DNA of 64,000 nucleotides from DASUBN01 sp036000105 (GTDB lineage Bacteria; Pseudomonadota; Gammaproteobacteria; Natronospirales; REEB76). How positions within the stretch are numbered: the stretch's first letter is position 1; each line of letters begins with the position of its first letter. Shown piece by piece: positions 35,699 to 45,641 of the stretch. The notes under the pieces were generated by a model that was given only the letters and a program-made list of their open reading frames with translations, had not been told where the DNA came from and did no database searches. A program made the translations under genes and the position numbers. The DNA is taken from assembly GCA_036000105.1 (NCBI GenBank), contig DASYGE010000002.1:124001-188000 (forward strand), read 5' to 3'.

Positions 35699-35756
35699 GG
35701 CTTGGGTCCTTGGTGTTAGGCTTGAGACGCCGTCATAACCAATCGGGGAGCAGCCC

Positions 35757-36311
35757 ATGAGACGTACAGCGATCTTCCTCTTCGCCCTCTGCATGACCGC
35801 CGGCGCGAGCGCCGCGGACCTCGCGGGTGTGACGGTGCCGGATTCCGCTGAGGTGGCGGGCGCCAACCTGGTGTTGAACGGCATCGGCCTGCGCAAGAAA
35901 TTCTTCATCAAGATCTACGTGGGCGGCTTGTACCTGCCCCAGAAGAGCACGGACGCGGATGCCATCGCCGCCGCCGCTACCCCTGACCGCATCCTCATGC
36001 ACATGATCTACGAGGTCAGCAAGGAACAGTTCGCCGACGCCTGGCACGATGACTTCAAGGCGAACAACCCGGACAAGTACGAGGCGCTGCACGATCAGAT
36101 CGAGCAGCTCATCGCCTGGTTCAGCGATTCCAAGAAGGACGATGTGGTGACCATGGATTACGTGCCGGGGCAGGGCACCCAGATCAGCTGGAACGGCAGC
36201 TTCCGCGGCAACATCCCCGGCGAGGATTTCCACAAGGCTCTGATGCGGGTCTTCCTGGGCCCGAAGCCGCCCACCAGCGACCTCAAAGACGGGATGCTGG
36301 GTAAGGACTGA
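35757..36311 (+). CDS. Exported chalcone-isomerase-like domain protein
   Basis: A 184-residue protein with signal peptide (LFALCMTAGASA) and the chalcone isomerase-like fold used by bacteria: LVLNGIGLRKKFFIKIYVGGLYLP is the diagnostic N-terminal stretch. Bacterial members are not known to make flavonoids and are of unknown role. GGGGAG lies before the ATG. Its stop codon TGA is the beginning of the inverted repeat at 36311. Confidence 0.85.
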   Translation: MRRTAIFLFALCMTAGASAADLAGVTVPDSAEVAGANLVLNGIGLRKKFFIKIYVGGLYLPQKSTDADAIAAAATPDRILMHMIYEVSKEQFADAWHDDFKANNPDKYEALHDQIEQLIAWFSDSKKDDVVTMDYVPGQGTQISWNGSFRGNIPGEDFHKALMRVFLGPKPPTSDLKDGMLGKD

Positions 36312-36471
36312 AAAGCCCGCCCGAAGCTACTCGGCAACTGCTCCTGCGTTGCTCTACCGCCTACGTCCCTGTAAGCGTGCGCTCGGCGCCTTCGCTTTTG
36401 ACCAGGGACGGTCTTATACCGTGGAGGGCATGGATGCCCGAGAACGGCCGCGACGCTTCGGACCGGCTTTT
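36311..36471. repeat. Compound inverted-repeat element after the chalcone-isomerase-like gene
   Basis: Outer arms AAAAGCC (36311-36317) and GGCTTTT (36465-36471), next arms CCGAAGC (36321-36327) and GCTTCGG (36455-36461), inner arms CGTCCCTG (36364-36371) and CAGGGACG (36403-36410), plus the small hairpin GGGCA-TGGA-TGCCC (36426-36439). The left arm starts on the last base of the stop codon. The interior (36329-36371) is similar to part of the dsbD linker at 54628-54672. Confidence 0.6.
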
Positions 36472-36486
36472 GAAGGAATGACTATA

Positions 36487-36509
36487 AAACGCTGACGCAA
36501 GTCGGCGTT
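36487..36509 (-). terminator. Hairpin terminator after cysQ
   Basis: On the minus strand AAACGC pairs with GCGTTT, with GAC/GTC continuing the stem around TTGC, followed by TTAT. It begins a few bases after the cysQ stop. Confidence 0.5.
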
Positions 36510-36514
36510 TCCTT

Positions 36515-37315
36515 TTAGAGATAACTACGCCAGTCCCGTGCAGCATCCGCACAGGCGATGAAGTGCGGGTTCAGCAGTGAGTCTTTCGTGTTATAGCGCA
36601 GCGGCGCGCCGTCCACGCCTATCACCTGGCCGCCCGCCGCCGTGAGCACCGCATGGCCCGCGGCCGTGTCCCATTCGGAGGTGGGCCCGAGACGCGGATA
36701 CACATCCGCCGCGCCTTCCGCCACCAGGCAGAACTTCAGGGAGCTGCCGCGGGAGACGGTGGTGTGGGCACCCAGTTTCTCGAGATAGCCGTCCAGCAGT
36801 TCACCCCGGTGGGAGCGGCTCGCCACCACCTTCACCGGCGCATCCGGGATAAGCTTGCGCACGTGGATGGGGGAGGCCTGGCCGTCCTGGTCGCGACGGA
36901 AAGCACCCACACCCACGCAGCCGTAATAGGAGAGGCCCGTGGCGGGCACATGCACCACGCCGACCAGCGGCTCGCCGTTCTGCACCAGGGCGATGTTCAC
37001 CGTGAAGTCGCCGTTCTTGCTGATGAATTCCTTGGTGCCGTCCAGGGGGTCCACCAGCCAGTAGCTGTCCCAGCGACGCCGCTCCGCGTAAGGGATGTCG
37101 GCGGATTCCTCCGAGAGCACCGGGATGTCCGGGGTGATGCGCTTGAGATCCGTGACGATCACCTGGTGAGCCGCCAGGTCCGCTTCCGTGACCGGCGACT
37201 GGTCCGCCTTCGTGGCCACATCGAAATCCGTGGCGTAGATGCGCATGATCTGCTGGCTCGCCGAACGGGCGATATCCAGGAGTGGGGCCAGCAACTTCTC
37301 ATCGGGTCCGGTCAC
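36515..37315 (-). CDS. cysQ: 3'(2'),5'-bisphosphate nucleotidase CysQ
   Basis: Lithium-sensitive inositol-phosphatase fold enzyme that removes the 3' phosphate from PAP/PAPS in sulfate assimilation. Motifs: SPVTEADLAAHQVI, VLSEESADIPY, WLVDPLDGTKEFI (metal site) and GPTSEWDTAAGHAVL. I take the GTG start (VTGPDEKLLAPLLD) with AAGGA nine bases upstream, giving 266 residues as in the family. The ORF upstream of it reads through the divergent yrfG gene and is spurious. Confidence 0.9.
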   Translation of the reverse strand: MTGPDEKLLAPLLDIARSASQQIMRIYATDFDVATKADQSPVTEADLAAHQVIVTDLKRITPDIPVLSEESADIPYAERRRWDSYWLVDPLDGTKEFISKNGDFTVNIALVQNGEPLVGVVHVPATGLSYYGCVGVGAFRRDQDGQASPIHVRKLIPDAPVKVVASRSHRGELLDGYLEKLGAHTTVSRGSSLKFCLVAEGAADVYPRLGPTSEWDTAAGHAVLTAAGGQVIGVDGAPLRYNTKDSLLNPHFIACADAARDWRSYL

Positions 37316-37353
37316 GGGCAGGATCCTTCGCTGATATATGCGGACGTGAGTAT

Positions 37354-38049
37354 ATGATAGCTGCCATGCATGCGAGCGCGAAAAGGCTTCCCGATCTGTC
37401 AGCCGTCGAGAGCGTGTTCCTGGACATGGACGGCACGCTGCTGGACCTGCATTTCGACAACCACTTCTGGTTGGAGCACCTGCCGCTGCGTTTCGGTGAG
37501 CGCCACGGCATGAGCGCGGCCGCCTCCCTGGAGCTTTTGACACCGCGTTTCCGGGCGGTGGAGGGCACCCTCGCCTGGTACTCCCTGGATTACTGGTCCC
37601 GGGAACTGGACATGGACCTCGTGACCCTGAAGCGGGAGGTGGAGCATCTCATCAAGGTGCTGCCCCATGCGGAAGAGTTCTTGGAGAAGGTGCGGGCGTT
37701 GGGCAAGCGCCTGGTGCTCGTCACCAACGCCCACGAGGACGTGCTCAACCTGAAGCTCGAGCGCACACGGATCGAGAGCCATTTCGACCGCATCGTCTCC
37801 TCCCATGATCTGGGGTATCCCAAGGAGACGGCGGAGTTCTGGCACAGCCTGCAGGCGACGGAGCCCTTCGACCCCGAGAAGACGTTGTTCGCGGACGACA
37901 GCCTGCCGGTGCTTAGAGCGGCCCGGGATTACGGCATACGCCACATCGTGGCTATGCGCCGGCCGGACTCGCAGCGGCCAGCGCGGGATATCGCGGAGTT
38001 TTCCGCCATCGAGACTTTCGCGGAGTTGTTGCCAGACGAGCAAGATTAA
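37354..38049 (+). CDS. yrfG: GMP/IMP nucleotidase YrfG (HAD family)
   Basis: HAD-family phosphatase of about 230 residues. Motif I is VFLDMDGTLLDLHFDNHFW, motif II LVLVTNAHEDVLNLKL, motif III the Lys in GYPKETAEFW and motif IV TLFADDSLPVL. The full sequence parallels E. coli YrfG, including the DFDN-like segment and WYSLDYW. Starts at 37354 and 37366 are both possible; neither has a strong ribosome site. It is divergent from cysQ. Confidence 0.87.
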   Translation: MIAAMHASAKRLPDLSAVESVFLDMDGTLLDLHFDNHFWLEHLPLRFGERHGMSAAASLELLTPRFRAVEGTLAWYSLDYWSRELDMDLVTLKREVEHLIKVLPHAEEFLEKVRALGKRLVLVTNAHEDVLNLKLERTRIESHFDRIVSSHDLGYPKETAEFWHSLQATEPFDPEKTLFADDSLPVLRAARDYGIRHIVAMRRPDSQRPARDIAEFSAIETFAELLPDEQD

Positions 38050-38082
38050 GGCGTTGGTCTTCTTTAAGACTCACCCACGCCT
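38049..38082. terminator. Bidirectional hairpin between yrfG and rhlB
   Basis: AGGCGT (38049-38054) pairs with ACGCCT (38077-38082), and GTCTT (38057-38061) with AAGAC (38066-38070). The left arm starts on the last base of the yrfG stop codon. It sits between two convergent genes, so it could end both transcripts. Confidence 0.5.
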
Positions 38083-38096
38083 GTGTGCCTCTCTCT

Positions 38097-39521
38097 TTAG
38101 CGTCGGCCGCGTCCGCCGCCGCCACTGCGTCCTCGCCCACCCCCACCACCACCTCCGCTGCGACGTCCACCGCCGCCTCCACCTCCGCGTCTGCCACCAC
38201 TCGGATGCAGGGGCCGGTAGCGTTCGCGTTTCTCCGGCGGCGCCAGTTCCGGCAGCAAGTCTGCGCTCATGGCTTCCCGGGGGATGGAGTGGCCGATGTA
38301 TTGCTCGATGTCCGGCAGCGAGAAGGAATATTCCTCGCAGGCGAAGCTCAGGGCATCGCCGAAGGCACCGGCCCGGGCGGTGCGGCCGATGCGGTGCACG
38401 TAGTCTTCCGCGTCCTGGGGCAGGTCGTAGTTGATCACGTGACTCACGTCCGGGATGTGCAGGCCGCGGGAGGCCACGTCAGTGGTCACCAGCACCGGCA
38501 GCTCGCCGGCGGTGAATTCCCGTAGGAGGCGCAGGCGCTTGTTCTGGGGCACGTCGCCCGAGAGCACCTCGCTCTTGTAGCCGTTGCCGTTGAGCATGGC
38601 CACCACGTCTTCCGCGACGCGCTTGGTGTTCACGAACACCATGGTGCGGTGCGGGTCGATCTTGCGCAGCAGGCCGACGAGCAGCGGCAGCTTCTCATTG
38701 CTGGCGGGGAAGTACAGCGCCTGGCGCACGTTGTCGGCGGTCACCTTGTCCGGTTCGATGCGTACGAACTCGGCGTTGTTCATGTGTTCGTAGGAGAGCT
38801 CAAGCACCCGGTGCGAGAGCGTCGCCGAGAACAGCATGCTCAAGCGCTCGGTCGGGTGCGGCAGGCGGCGCAAGAGGTAGCGGATGTCGGCGATGAAGCC
38901 CATGTCGAACATGCGGTCCGCTTCGTCCAGCACCAGCACCTGGGTGTTGCGCAGGTCGAACACGTGCTGCTTCATGTAGTCGATGAGCCGGCCTGGCGTG
39001 CCGATGAGCACGTCCACGCCGGAAGCCACGCGCTCGCGCTGCTTCTCGTAGTCCTCACCACCGTACACCACCGCCATGCTGATGCCGGAATACTTGCCGA
39101 GCTGCACCGCATCCTTGTGTATCTGCACTGCCAGTTCGCGGGTGGGGGCGACCACGAGGGCGCGGGGATGGTCGTGGCGGCGGGAGGCGGGAGCGGGGTG
39201 GTTGAGCAGATGCTGGAACAGGGCCAGGAGGAAAGCGGCGGTCTTGCCGGTGCCGGTCTGCGCCTGGCCGGCGACGTCGCGTCCGGCGAGCGCTATCGGC
39301 AGGGTCTCCGCCTGGATCGGGGTACAGCCCTTGAAGCCCGCTTCCCGCACGCTCTGCAGTAACGGCTCGGCCAGCCCCAGGCTCTCGAATTTAAGGTCGC
39401 TCAATGTGCGGAATCCATGGTTGGCGGCGGGGCTTGCATTCTGGGCGGGATTGGGCTCAAATATCCCACATAACGCCTTGTCGCCTGTGCCCCGTACGGG
39501 CTGTTTTTCCAAGCGATTCAC
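38097..39521 (-). CDS. rhlB: DEAD-box RNA helicase, RhlB type
   Basis: ATP-dependent RNA helicase. Motifs in order: GCTPIQAETLP (Q), AQTGTGKTAAF (I), APTRELAVQ (Ia), TPGRLIDY, VLDEADRMFDMGF (II), FSATLS (III), TTDVASRGLHIPDV (V), HRIGRTARAG (VI). The C-terminus is a tail of about 40 residues almost entirely Gly and Arg, an RNA-binding RGG-like tail. In gammaproteobacteria RhlB works in the RNA degradosome. The GTG at 39521 is used here; a TTG at 39404, just before the helicase core, is an alternative. It is divergent from trxA-rho, the classical rhlB-trxA-rho arrangement. Confidence 0.88.
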   Translation of the reverse strand: MNRLEKQPVRGTGDKALCGIFEPNPAQNASPAANHGFRTLSDLKFESLGLAEPLLQSVREAGFKGCTPIQAETLPIALAGRDVAGQAQTGTGKTAAFLLALFQHLLNHPAPASRRHDHPRALVVAPTRELAVQIHKDAVQLGKYSGISMAVVYGGEDYEKQRERVASGVDVLIGTPGRLIDYMKQHVFDLRNTQVLVLDEADRMFDMGFIADIRYLLRRLPHPTERLSMLFSATLSHRVLELSYEHMNNAEFVRIEPDKVTADNVRQALYFPASNEKLPLLVGLLRKIDPHRTMVFVNTKRVAEDVVAMLNGNGYKSEVLSGDVPQNKRLRLLREFTAGELPVLVTTDVASRGLHIPDVSHVINYDLPQDAEDYVHRIGRTARAGAFGDALSFACEEYSFSLPDIEQYIGHSIPREAMSADLLPELAPPEKRERYRPLHPSGGRRGGGGGGGRRSGGGGGGGRGRSGGGGRGRR

Positions 39522-39674
39522 CAGGTTCCATTACCCAGCGCTGCGAGCAAGCCGCGATATTGTGCCTTAACCGGCACGTCCCGTCACATCATCCCGCCGA
39601 TTTTCGGAATATCACGCGCCTGCCCGTACCCGCCCAACCGTAAGATTTCGAGCCGTTAAGGAGGCTTTTTAACC

Positions 39675-40001
39675 GTGAGCGACCATATCGTGTATACCAG
39701 CGATGCCAATTTTGAGAACGACGTGCTGAAGTCCAGCGTCCCCGTGCTGGTGGATTACTGGGCCGAGTGGTGCGGTCCCTGCAAGATGATCGCCCCCATC
39801 CTCGATGAGATCGCCGGCGACTACCAGGGCAAGCTCAAGATCGCCAAGGTCAACGTCGACGAGAACCAGCAAGTCACCCAGAAGTACGGCATCCGCAGCA
39901 TCCCGACGCTCATGATGTTCAAGGACGGCAACGTGCACGCCCAGAAGGTCGGCGCCATGTCCAAGTCGCAGCTCGCTGCTTTCATCGAGACCAACCTGTG
40001 A
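39675..40001 (+). CDS. trxA: Thioredoxin
   Basis: A 108-residue thioredoxin with the active site WAEWCGPCKMIAP and cis-Pro SIPTLMMF, almost canonical along its length. The start is GTG with a strong AAGGAGG 10 bases upstream. It donates electrons to ribonucleotide reductase, methionine sulfoxide reductase and, in this genome, probably to the LMW-type ArsC and the DsbD system from the cytosol side. It is followed by rho, as in E. coli. Confidence 0.95.
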   Translation: MSDHIVYTSDANFENDVLKSSVPVLVDYWAEWCGPCKMIAPILDEIAGDYQGKLKIAKVNVDENQQVTQKYGIRSIPTLMMFKDGNVHAQKVGAMSKSQLAAFIETNL

Positions 40002-40040
40002 ACCGGGGACGGGGTACGCCGCCGGTTGCAGTCATGCAAG

Positions 40041-40079
40041 ACATCCACCAGAACATTTCCCTATCCATCCCCACCCGGT
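40041..40079 (+). promoter_or_regulatory. C-rich, G-poor leader before rho (possible rut site)
   Basis: This stretch of the trxA-rho gap is rich in C with almost no G (one G up to 40076), then comes a hairpin CCCGG-TTCCCG-CCGGG (40074-40089). C-rich unstructured RNA is what Rho binds, and rho genes are commonly self-attenuated in their leaders. The link here is inferred from composition. Confidence 0.35.
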
Positions 40080-40121
40080 TCCCGCCGGGCAACTAACCAA
40101 AAATCCGAGTAATCAACAGTT

Positions 40122-41381
40122 ATGAACCTCACAGAACTCAAACGCAGGCCGGCCGAAGCCATCATCGAATTGGCCGAGTCCATGGGACTCGAAGGCATGG
40201 CACGTTCGCGCAAGCAGGACGTCATCTTCTCCATCCTCAAGGCGCACGCGCGCAACGGCGAGGAGATCTCCGGCGACGGCGTGCTGGAGATCCTGCAGGA
40301 CGGCTTCGGCTTCCTGCGCTCCGCCGAAGGCTCGTATCTCGCCGGGCCGGATGACATCTACGTCTCGCCCAGCCAGATACGTCGCTTCAACCTGCGCACC
40401 GGCGACTCCGTGGCCGGCAAGATCCGCCCCCCGAAGGAAGGCGAACGCTATTTCGCGCTCCTCAAGGTGGATCACATCAACTTCGATCCTCCCGAGAACG
40501 CCAAGAACAAGGTGCTGTTCGAGAACCTGACGCCGCTGTTCCCCAAGCGCCGCTTCAAGATGGAGCGCGGCAATGGCTCCACCGAAGACATTACCGCCCG
40601 CATCATCGACATGGTCGCGCCCATCGGCATGGGCCAGCGCGGCCTCATCGTCTCGCCGCCCAAGGCCGGCAAGACCATGATGTTGCAGAACATCGCCCAG
40701 AGCATCGGCGCCAACTATCCCGACGTCTATCTCATCGTGCTGCTCATCGACGAGCGGCCCGAGGAAGTCACCGAGATGCAGCGCTCCGTGAAGGGCGAGG
40801 TCGTGTCCTCCACCTTCGACGAGCCTGCCACCCGCCACGTGCAGGTCGCCGAGATGGTCATCGAGAAGGCCAAGCGCCTCGTCGAGCACAAGCGCGACGT
40901 GGTCATCCTGCTCGATTCCATCACCCGCCTGGCGCGCGCTTACAACACCGTGGTGCCGGCTTCCGGCAAGGTGCTCACGGGCGGCGTGGACGCCAACGCC
41001 CTGCAGCGCCCCAAGCGCTTCTTCGGCGCGGCCCGTAACATCGAAGAGGGCGGCTCGCTCACCATCCTCGCCACCGCGCTGGTCGAGACCGGTTCGCGCA
41101 TGGACGACGTGATCTATGAGGAGTTCAAGGGCACCGGCAACTCCGAGATACACCTGGACCGCCGCATCGCCGAGAAGCGTGTGTTCCCGGCCATCAACAT
41201 CAACCGCTCCGGCACGCGCCGCGAGGAACTGTTGGTGCCGCAGGACGAGCTGCAGAAGATATGGATCCTGCGCAAGCTCCTGCATCCCATGGACGAGCTG
41301 GCCGCGAGCGAGTTCCTCTTGGACAAGCTCAAGGAGACCAAGACCAACGGCGAGTTCTTCGACTCCATGAAACGCCAGTAG
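40122..41381 (+). CDS. rho: Transcription termination factor Rho
   Basis: Hexameric RNA-dependent ATPase that ends transcription. The 419 residues show the N-terminal helix domain, the cold-shock-like RNA-binding fold (DGFGFLRSAEGSYLAGPDDIYVS), Walker A region SPPKAGKTMMLQ, Walker B VVILLDSITRLARAYN (Q-loop region) and the R-loop GGSLTILATALVETGSRMDD. Complete and canonical in length. Confidence 0.97.
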   Translation: MNLTELKRRPAEAIIELAESMGLEGMARSRKQDVIFSILKAHARNGEEISGDGVLEILQDGFGFLRSAEGSYLAGPDDIYVSPSQIRRFNLRTGDSVAGKIRPPKEGERYFALLKVDHINFDPPENAKNKVLFENLTPLFPKRRFKMERGNGSTEDITARIIDMVAPIGMGQRGLIVSPPKAGKTMMLQNIAQSIGANYPDVYLIVLLIDERPEEVTEMQRSVKGEVVSSTFDEPATRHVQVAEMVIEKAKRLVEHKRDVVILLDSITRLARAYNTVVPASGKVLTGGVDANALQRPKRFFGAARNIEEGGSLTILATALVETGSRMDDVIYEEFKGTGNSEIHLDRRIAEKRVFPAININRSGTRREELLVPQDELQKIWILRKLLHPMDELAASEFLLDKLKETKTNGEFFDSMKRQ

Positions 41382-41403
41382 AACAGGCTTTTTTGCCCAC
41401 GAA

Positions 41404-41436
41404 CGACGCCTCGTGTCCCATGGGCTCGGGGCGTCG
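41404..41436 (+). terminator. Stem-loop after rho
   Basis: CGACGCCTCG (41404-41413) pairs with CGGGGCGTCG (41427-41436) with one G-T pair; the loop contains CCCATGGG. Only a short T stretch follows, so it is a weak intrinsic terminator or an RNA 3'-end stabiliser. Confidence 0.4.
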
Positions 41437-41511
41437 CCGTTTCAGGGATGGAACTTTGGGCGCTGCCCCCGGGTCATACATGATGACGATCTGGATCCCC
41501 TAGGAGGCCCC

Positions 41512-42003
41512 ATGACCTGGCCCACACGTACCGCCCTCTTGCTCTGCTTAAGCCTGTTGCCTGGCTTAGGCTATGCAGCCTGCGCGGACCTCACGTATAA
41601 GCAGTTCGATTTCTGGCTGGGCGACTGGAACGTGAGTTCCGCCGGCGGCAAGCTCATCGGCCGGGACCACATCGCGAAGGCTTACGGCGGCTGCGTGCTG
41701 CAGGAGCAATGGACCAGCGTCGAGGGCGGCACCGGCGGCAGCTTCGCCATGTACGATGCCCCCCGCAAGCTCTGGCATCAGACCTGGGTGGATTCCAGCG
41801 GCACCCTGGTGGTGCTGGAAGGCGGCTTGAAGGATGGCCGCATGGTGCTCACGGGTGAGCAGGTTTACGAAGGCAAACTCGAACCCACCCGCATGACCTG
41901 GACACCGTCCAACGGCAGCGTGCGGCAGCTCTGGGAGATATCCCCGGACGGCGGTAAGACCTGGAAGACCATCTTCGACGCCCTCTACAGCAAAGCCGAA
42001 TGA
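41512..42003 (+). CDS. Exported DUF1579-like small protein
   Basis: A 163-residue protein with signal peptide (LLLCLSLLPGLGYAA) and the motif FDFWLGDWNVSSAGGKLIG, typical of small beta-barrel proteins of the DUF1579-like kind. No enzymatic residues are known for the group. The start has a strong TAGGAGG; the frame upstream is intergenic. Its stop codon overlaps the left arm of repeat A2. Confidence 0.75.
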   Translation: MTWPTRTALLLCLSLLPGLGYAACADLTYKQFDFWLGDWNVSSAGGKLIGRDHIAKAYGGCVLQEQWTSVEGGTGGSFAMYDAPRKLWHQTWVDSSGTLVVLEGGLKDGRMVLTGEQVYEGKLEPTRMTWTPSNGSVRQLWEISPDGGKTWKTIFDALYSKAE

Positions 42004-42131
42004 GCTAAAAATCGATCTTTTGTCCCCTGGCGGTGTTGCGAGGCAGCTCGCAATGCTCATGGACTACGTGTCCACTGCGTCTGCTCGCTGCCTCGCGCCT
42101 AGCCAGTGAACAAAATCTCTGATTTTTAGCT
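42003..42131. repeat. Long palindromic intergenic repeat, copy A2
   Basis: Outer arms AGCTAAAAATC (42003-42013) and GATTTTTAGCT (42121-42131) are perfect and begin on the last base of the stop codon. Next comes TTTTG / CAAAA, CTGGC / GCCAG, and a core which on the minus strand reads GCGAGCAGACGCAGTGGACA, as in copies A4 and A5. It almost fills the gap between the DUF1579-like gene and purD, which converge here. Confidence 0.7.
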
Positions 42132-42155
42132 GTGATTCTTTTCAGCGCGATATCT

Positions 42156-43499
<1,344 letters not shown>

Positions 43500-43551
43500 G
43501 TCTGTTCCGGCCCCATATGCTTCATATGCCCATTATCGCTGACGGAGCGGA

Positions 43552-43650
43552 TTTTGCGTGAGTTCGAGGCGCGACCGCCGCGAGCAGCGCAGTTACCAAC
43601 TGGGTAATGAGCAGCGGAGCGGCGGGCAGTAACGATGAAATCGCGCAAAA
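43552..43650. repeat. Long palindromic intergenic repeat, copy A3
   Basis: Outer arms TTTTGCG (43552-43558) and CGCAAAA (43644-43650); inner arms CCGCC / GGCGG and TTACC / GGTAA around the centre (43594-43607). The core GCGAGCAGCGCAGT and ATGAGCAGCGGAG are shared with the other copies. It lies between purH and purD, so a purH-purD transcript would include it. The right arm is 15 bases from the purH stop. Confidence 0.7.
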
Positions 43651-43664
43651 GACGCCCGTCAGTG

Positions 43665-45230
43665 TCAGTGTCGGAAATGGCGCATAGAGGTGAAGACCAT
43701 GGCTATGCCGCGCTCATCCGCCGCCGCGATGGTCTCCTTGTCACGCATGGAGCCACCAGGCTGGATGATGGCGGCGATGCCGGCTTCGGCCGCCGCGTCC
43801 ACACTGTCGCGGAAAGGCAGGAAAGCATCCGAGGCCATCACGGAGCCCTTCACCTCGAACTTGGCTTCGCCGGCTTTCATGGCGGCGATGCGCGCGCTCA
43901 TGACCCGGCTCGGCTGGCCGGCGCCTATGCCTAGGGTGAGTCCGCCGCGCGCATAGACGATGGCGTTGGATTTCACGTACTTCACCACCCGCCAGGCGAA
44001 GGCGAGGTCCGCCAGCTGCTCACGGCTGGGCGCCTTCTTGGTCACGCATTTCAGCTCGCTCTCGCTCGCCGCGCCGGTATCTGTGTCCTGCAGCAAGAGG
44101 CCGCCGCTCACGCGTTTGTAATCCAGCCCCGGCCGCGCGCTCCCGGCAGCACCTGTGATCAGTGCCCGCACGTTGGGTTTGGCGGAGAAGGCTTTCACAG
44201 CTGCGTCGTCCATCGCAGGGGCTATCACCACTTCCACGAACTGGTTCGCGAGGATCTTGGCGGCGGTGTCCACATCCAGGGGGCGGTTGAAGGCGATGAT
44301 GCCGCCGAAGGCCGAATCCTTGTCCACGCTATAGGCCCGCTCGTAGGCTTCCAGCAAGGTCGCCCCCAGGGCCACGCCGCAGGGATTGGCGTGCTTCACG
44401 ATCACGCAGGCGGGGAGGGAGGGGTTGAAACTGCGCACGCAGGCGAGAGCCGCGTCCGCATCGGCGATGTTGTTGAAAGAGAGTTCCTTGCCCTGGAGCA
44501 GCCGAGCCGTGGCCATGCTGCCGGGAGCCGGGTCGCGCTCGGCATAGAACGCCGCCTGCTGGTGGGGGTTCTCGCCGTAGCGCAGGTCGTAGAGCTTGGT
44601 GAACTGGGCCGTGTAGCTGCCGGGGAACTGCATGTGCCCGCCGCCGGCTTTCAGGCCCGTGAGGTAATTGGCGATGGCGCCGTCGTAGGCCGCAGTGTGG
44701 GCGAAAGCCTTGGCCGCGAGTTCGGCCCGCAAGGCATCGCTCACCGCGCCTTTCGCGCGCAACTCGTCCAGCACGCGCGCGTAGTCGGTGCTGTCCACCA
44801 GCACCGTCACCGCCGCGTGGTTCTTGGCGGCGGCGCGCAGCATGGCAGGGCCGCCCACGTCGATGTTCTCGATGGCGTCTTCGAGCGTGCAGCCGGGTTT
44901 CGCCACGCTGCTCTCGAAGGGATAGAGGTTCACCGCCAGGATGTCGATGGGGAGTATCCCGTGTTCGGCCATCACCTGGTCGTCGGTGCCGCGCCGGCCC
45001 AAGAGGCCGCCGTGCACCTTGGGATGCAGGGTCTTCACCCGGCCGTCCATCATCTCCGGGAAGCCCGTGTACTCGGACACGTCCTTCACCTTGAGGCCGG
45101 AATCCCGCAAGAGCTTGGCGGTGCCGCCGGTGGAGAGGAGTTCCACGCCGAGAGCCTCGAGGGCACGGGCGAAGTCCAAGAGGCCGGTCTTGTCGGAGAC
45201 GCTTAGGAGTGCGCGCTTGGCTGGCCGCAT
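43665..45230 (-). CDS. purH: Bifunctional AICAR transformylase/IMP cyclohydrolase
   Basis: Last two steps of IMP synthesis. The N-terminal IMP cyclohydrolase begins RALLSVSDKTGLLDFARAL with LLSTGGTAKLL and VKTLHPKVHGGLLGRR; the transformylase part has LRYGENPHQQAAFY, VIVKHANPCGVALG and GGLTLGIGAGQPSRVMS near the end. 521 residues, normal length. It is downstream of fis on the same strand; a strong stem-loop sits in the gap. Confidence 0.95.
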   Translation of the reverse strand: MRPAKRALLSVSDKTGLLDFARALEALGVELLSTGGTAKLLRDSGLKVKDVSEYTGFPEMMDGRVKTLHPKVHGGLLGRRGTDDQVMAEHGILPIDILAVNLYPFESSVAKPGCTLEDAIENIDVGGPAMLRAAAKNHAAVTVLVDSTDYARVLDELRAKGAVSDALRAELAAKAFAHTAAYDGAIANYLTGLKAGGGHMQFPGSYTAQFTKLYDLRYGENPHQQAAFYAERDPAPGSMATARLLQGKELSFNNIADADAALACVRSFNPSLPACVIVKHANPCGVALGATLLEAYERAYSVDKDSAFGGIIAFNRPLDVDTAAKILANQFVEVVIAPAMDDAAVKAFSAKPNVRALITGAAGSARPGLDYKRVSGGLLLQDTDTGAASESELKCVTKKAPSREQLADLAFAWRVVKYVKSNAIVYARGGLTLGIGAGQPSRVMSARIAAMKAGEAKFEVKGSVMASDAFLPFRDSVDAAAEAGIAAIIQPGGSMRDKETIAAADERGIAMVFTSMRHFRH

Positions 45231-45282
45231 CGGTCGCCCCGGAGGCGCAGGAAGTGTTGGGGCGCTGATTTTACAGGGTGAG

Positions 45283-45315
45283 GGCGAAGCCTCGCCATAG
45301 AGGCGAGGTTTCGCC
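45283..45315 (-). terminator. Stem-loop between fis and purH
   Basis: Arms GGCGAAGCCTCGCC (45283-45296) and GGCGAGGTTTCGCC (45302-45315), 14 bases with one G-T pair and a 5-base loop. On the minus strand it follows fis by about 20 bases and precedes TGTAAAAT near the purH leader. No T run follows directly, so it may be a fis 3' end structure or part of purH control. Confidence 0.45.
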
Positions 45316-45332
45316 GGGGCTATAAGGCCCGT

Positions 45333-45641
45333 TTACGAATTTATCTTGTGCTGACGCAGCTTTTTGCGCAGCGTGCTGCGGTTTAAACCCAAAATTGCCG
45401 CTGCCCGGGACTGGTTGCCACGGGTGTATTCCATGAGAGTCTTGAGCAGGGGCTGCTCGATCTCGCCCAGCACCATCTCGTAGAGGCCCGACGGATCGTG
45501 GCCGTTCAGGTCGGTGAAATAGCGACGCAGGGTCTTCTCGGCGTGTTCGCGTAGGGAATGGCCGGTGGCTCCGGATACCGCATGCTGATTGCCCCCATCC
45601 ACCACTTCCAGCACCCGCTGGGCCCCGGTCCTATTGCTCAT
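45333..45641 (-). CDS. fis: Nucleoid protein Fis
   Basis: A 102-residue DNA-bending protein. The C-terminal helix-turn-helix QPLLKTLMEYTRGNQSRAAAILGLNRSTLRKKLRQHKIN is nearly identical in pattern to E. coli Fis. The ATG lies in the ATGA overlap with the dusB stop, the usual dusB-fis operon of gammaproteobacteria; the longer frame is a dusB shadow. Regulation should be set at the dusB promoter, whose leader here is heavily structured. Confidence 0.93.
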   Translation of the reverse strand: MSNRTGAQRVLEVVDGGNQHAVSGATGHSLREHAEKTLRRYFTDLNGHDPSGLYEMVLGEIEQPLLKTLMEYTRGNQSRAAAILGLNRSTLRKKLRQHKINS

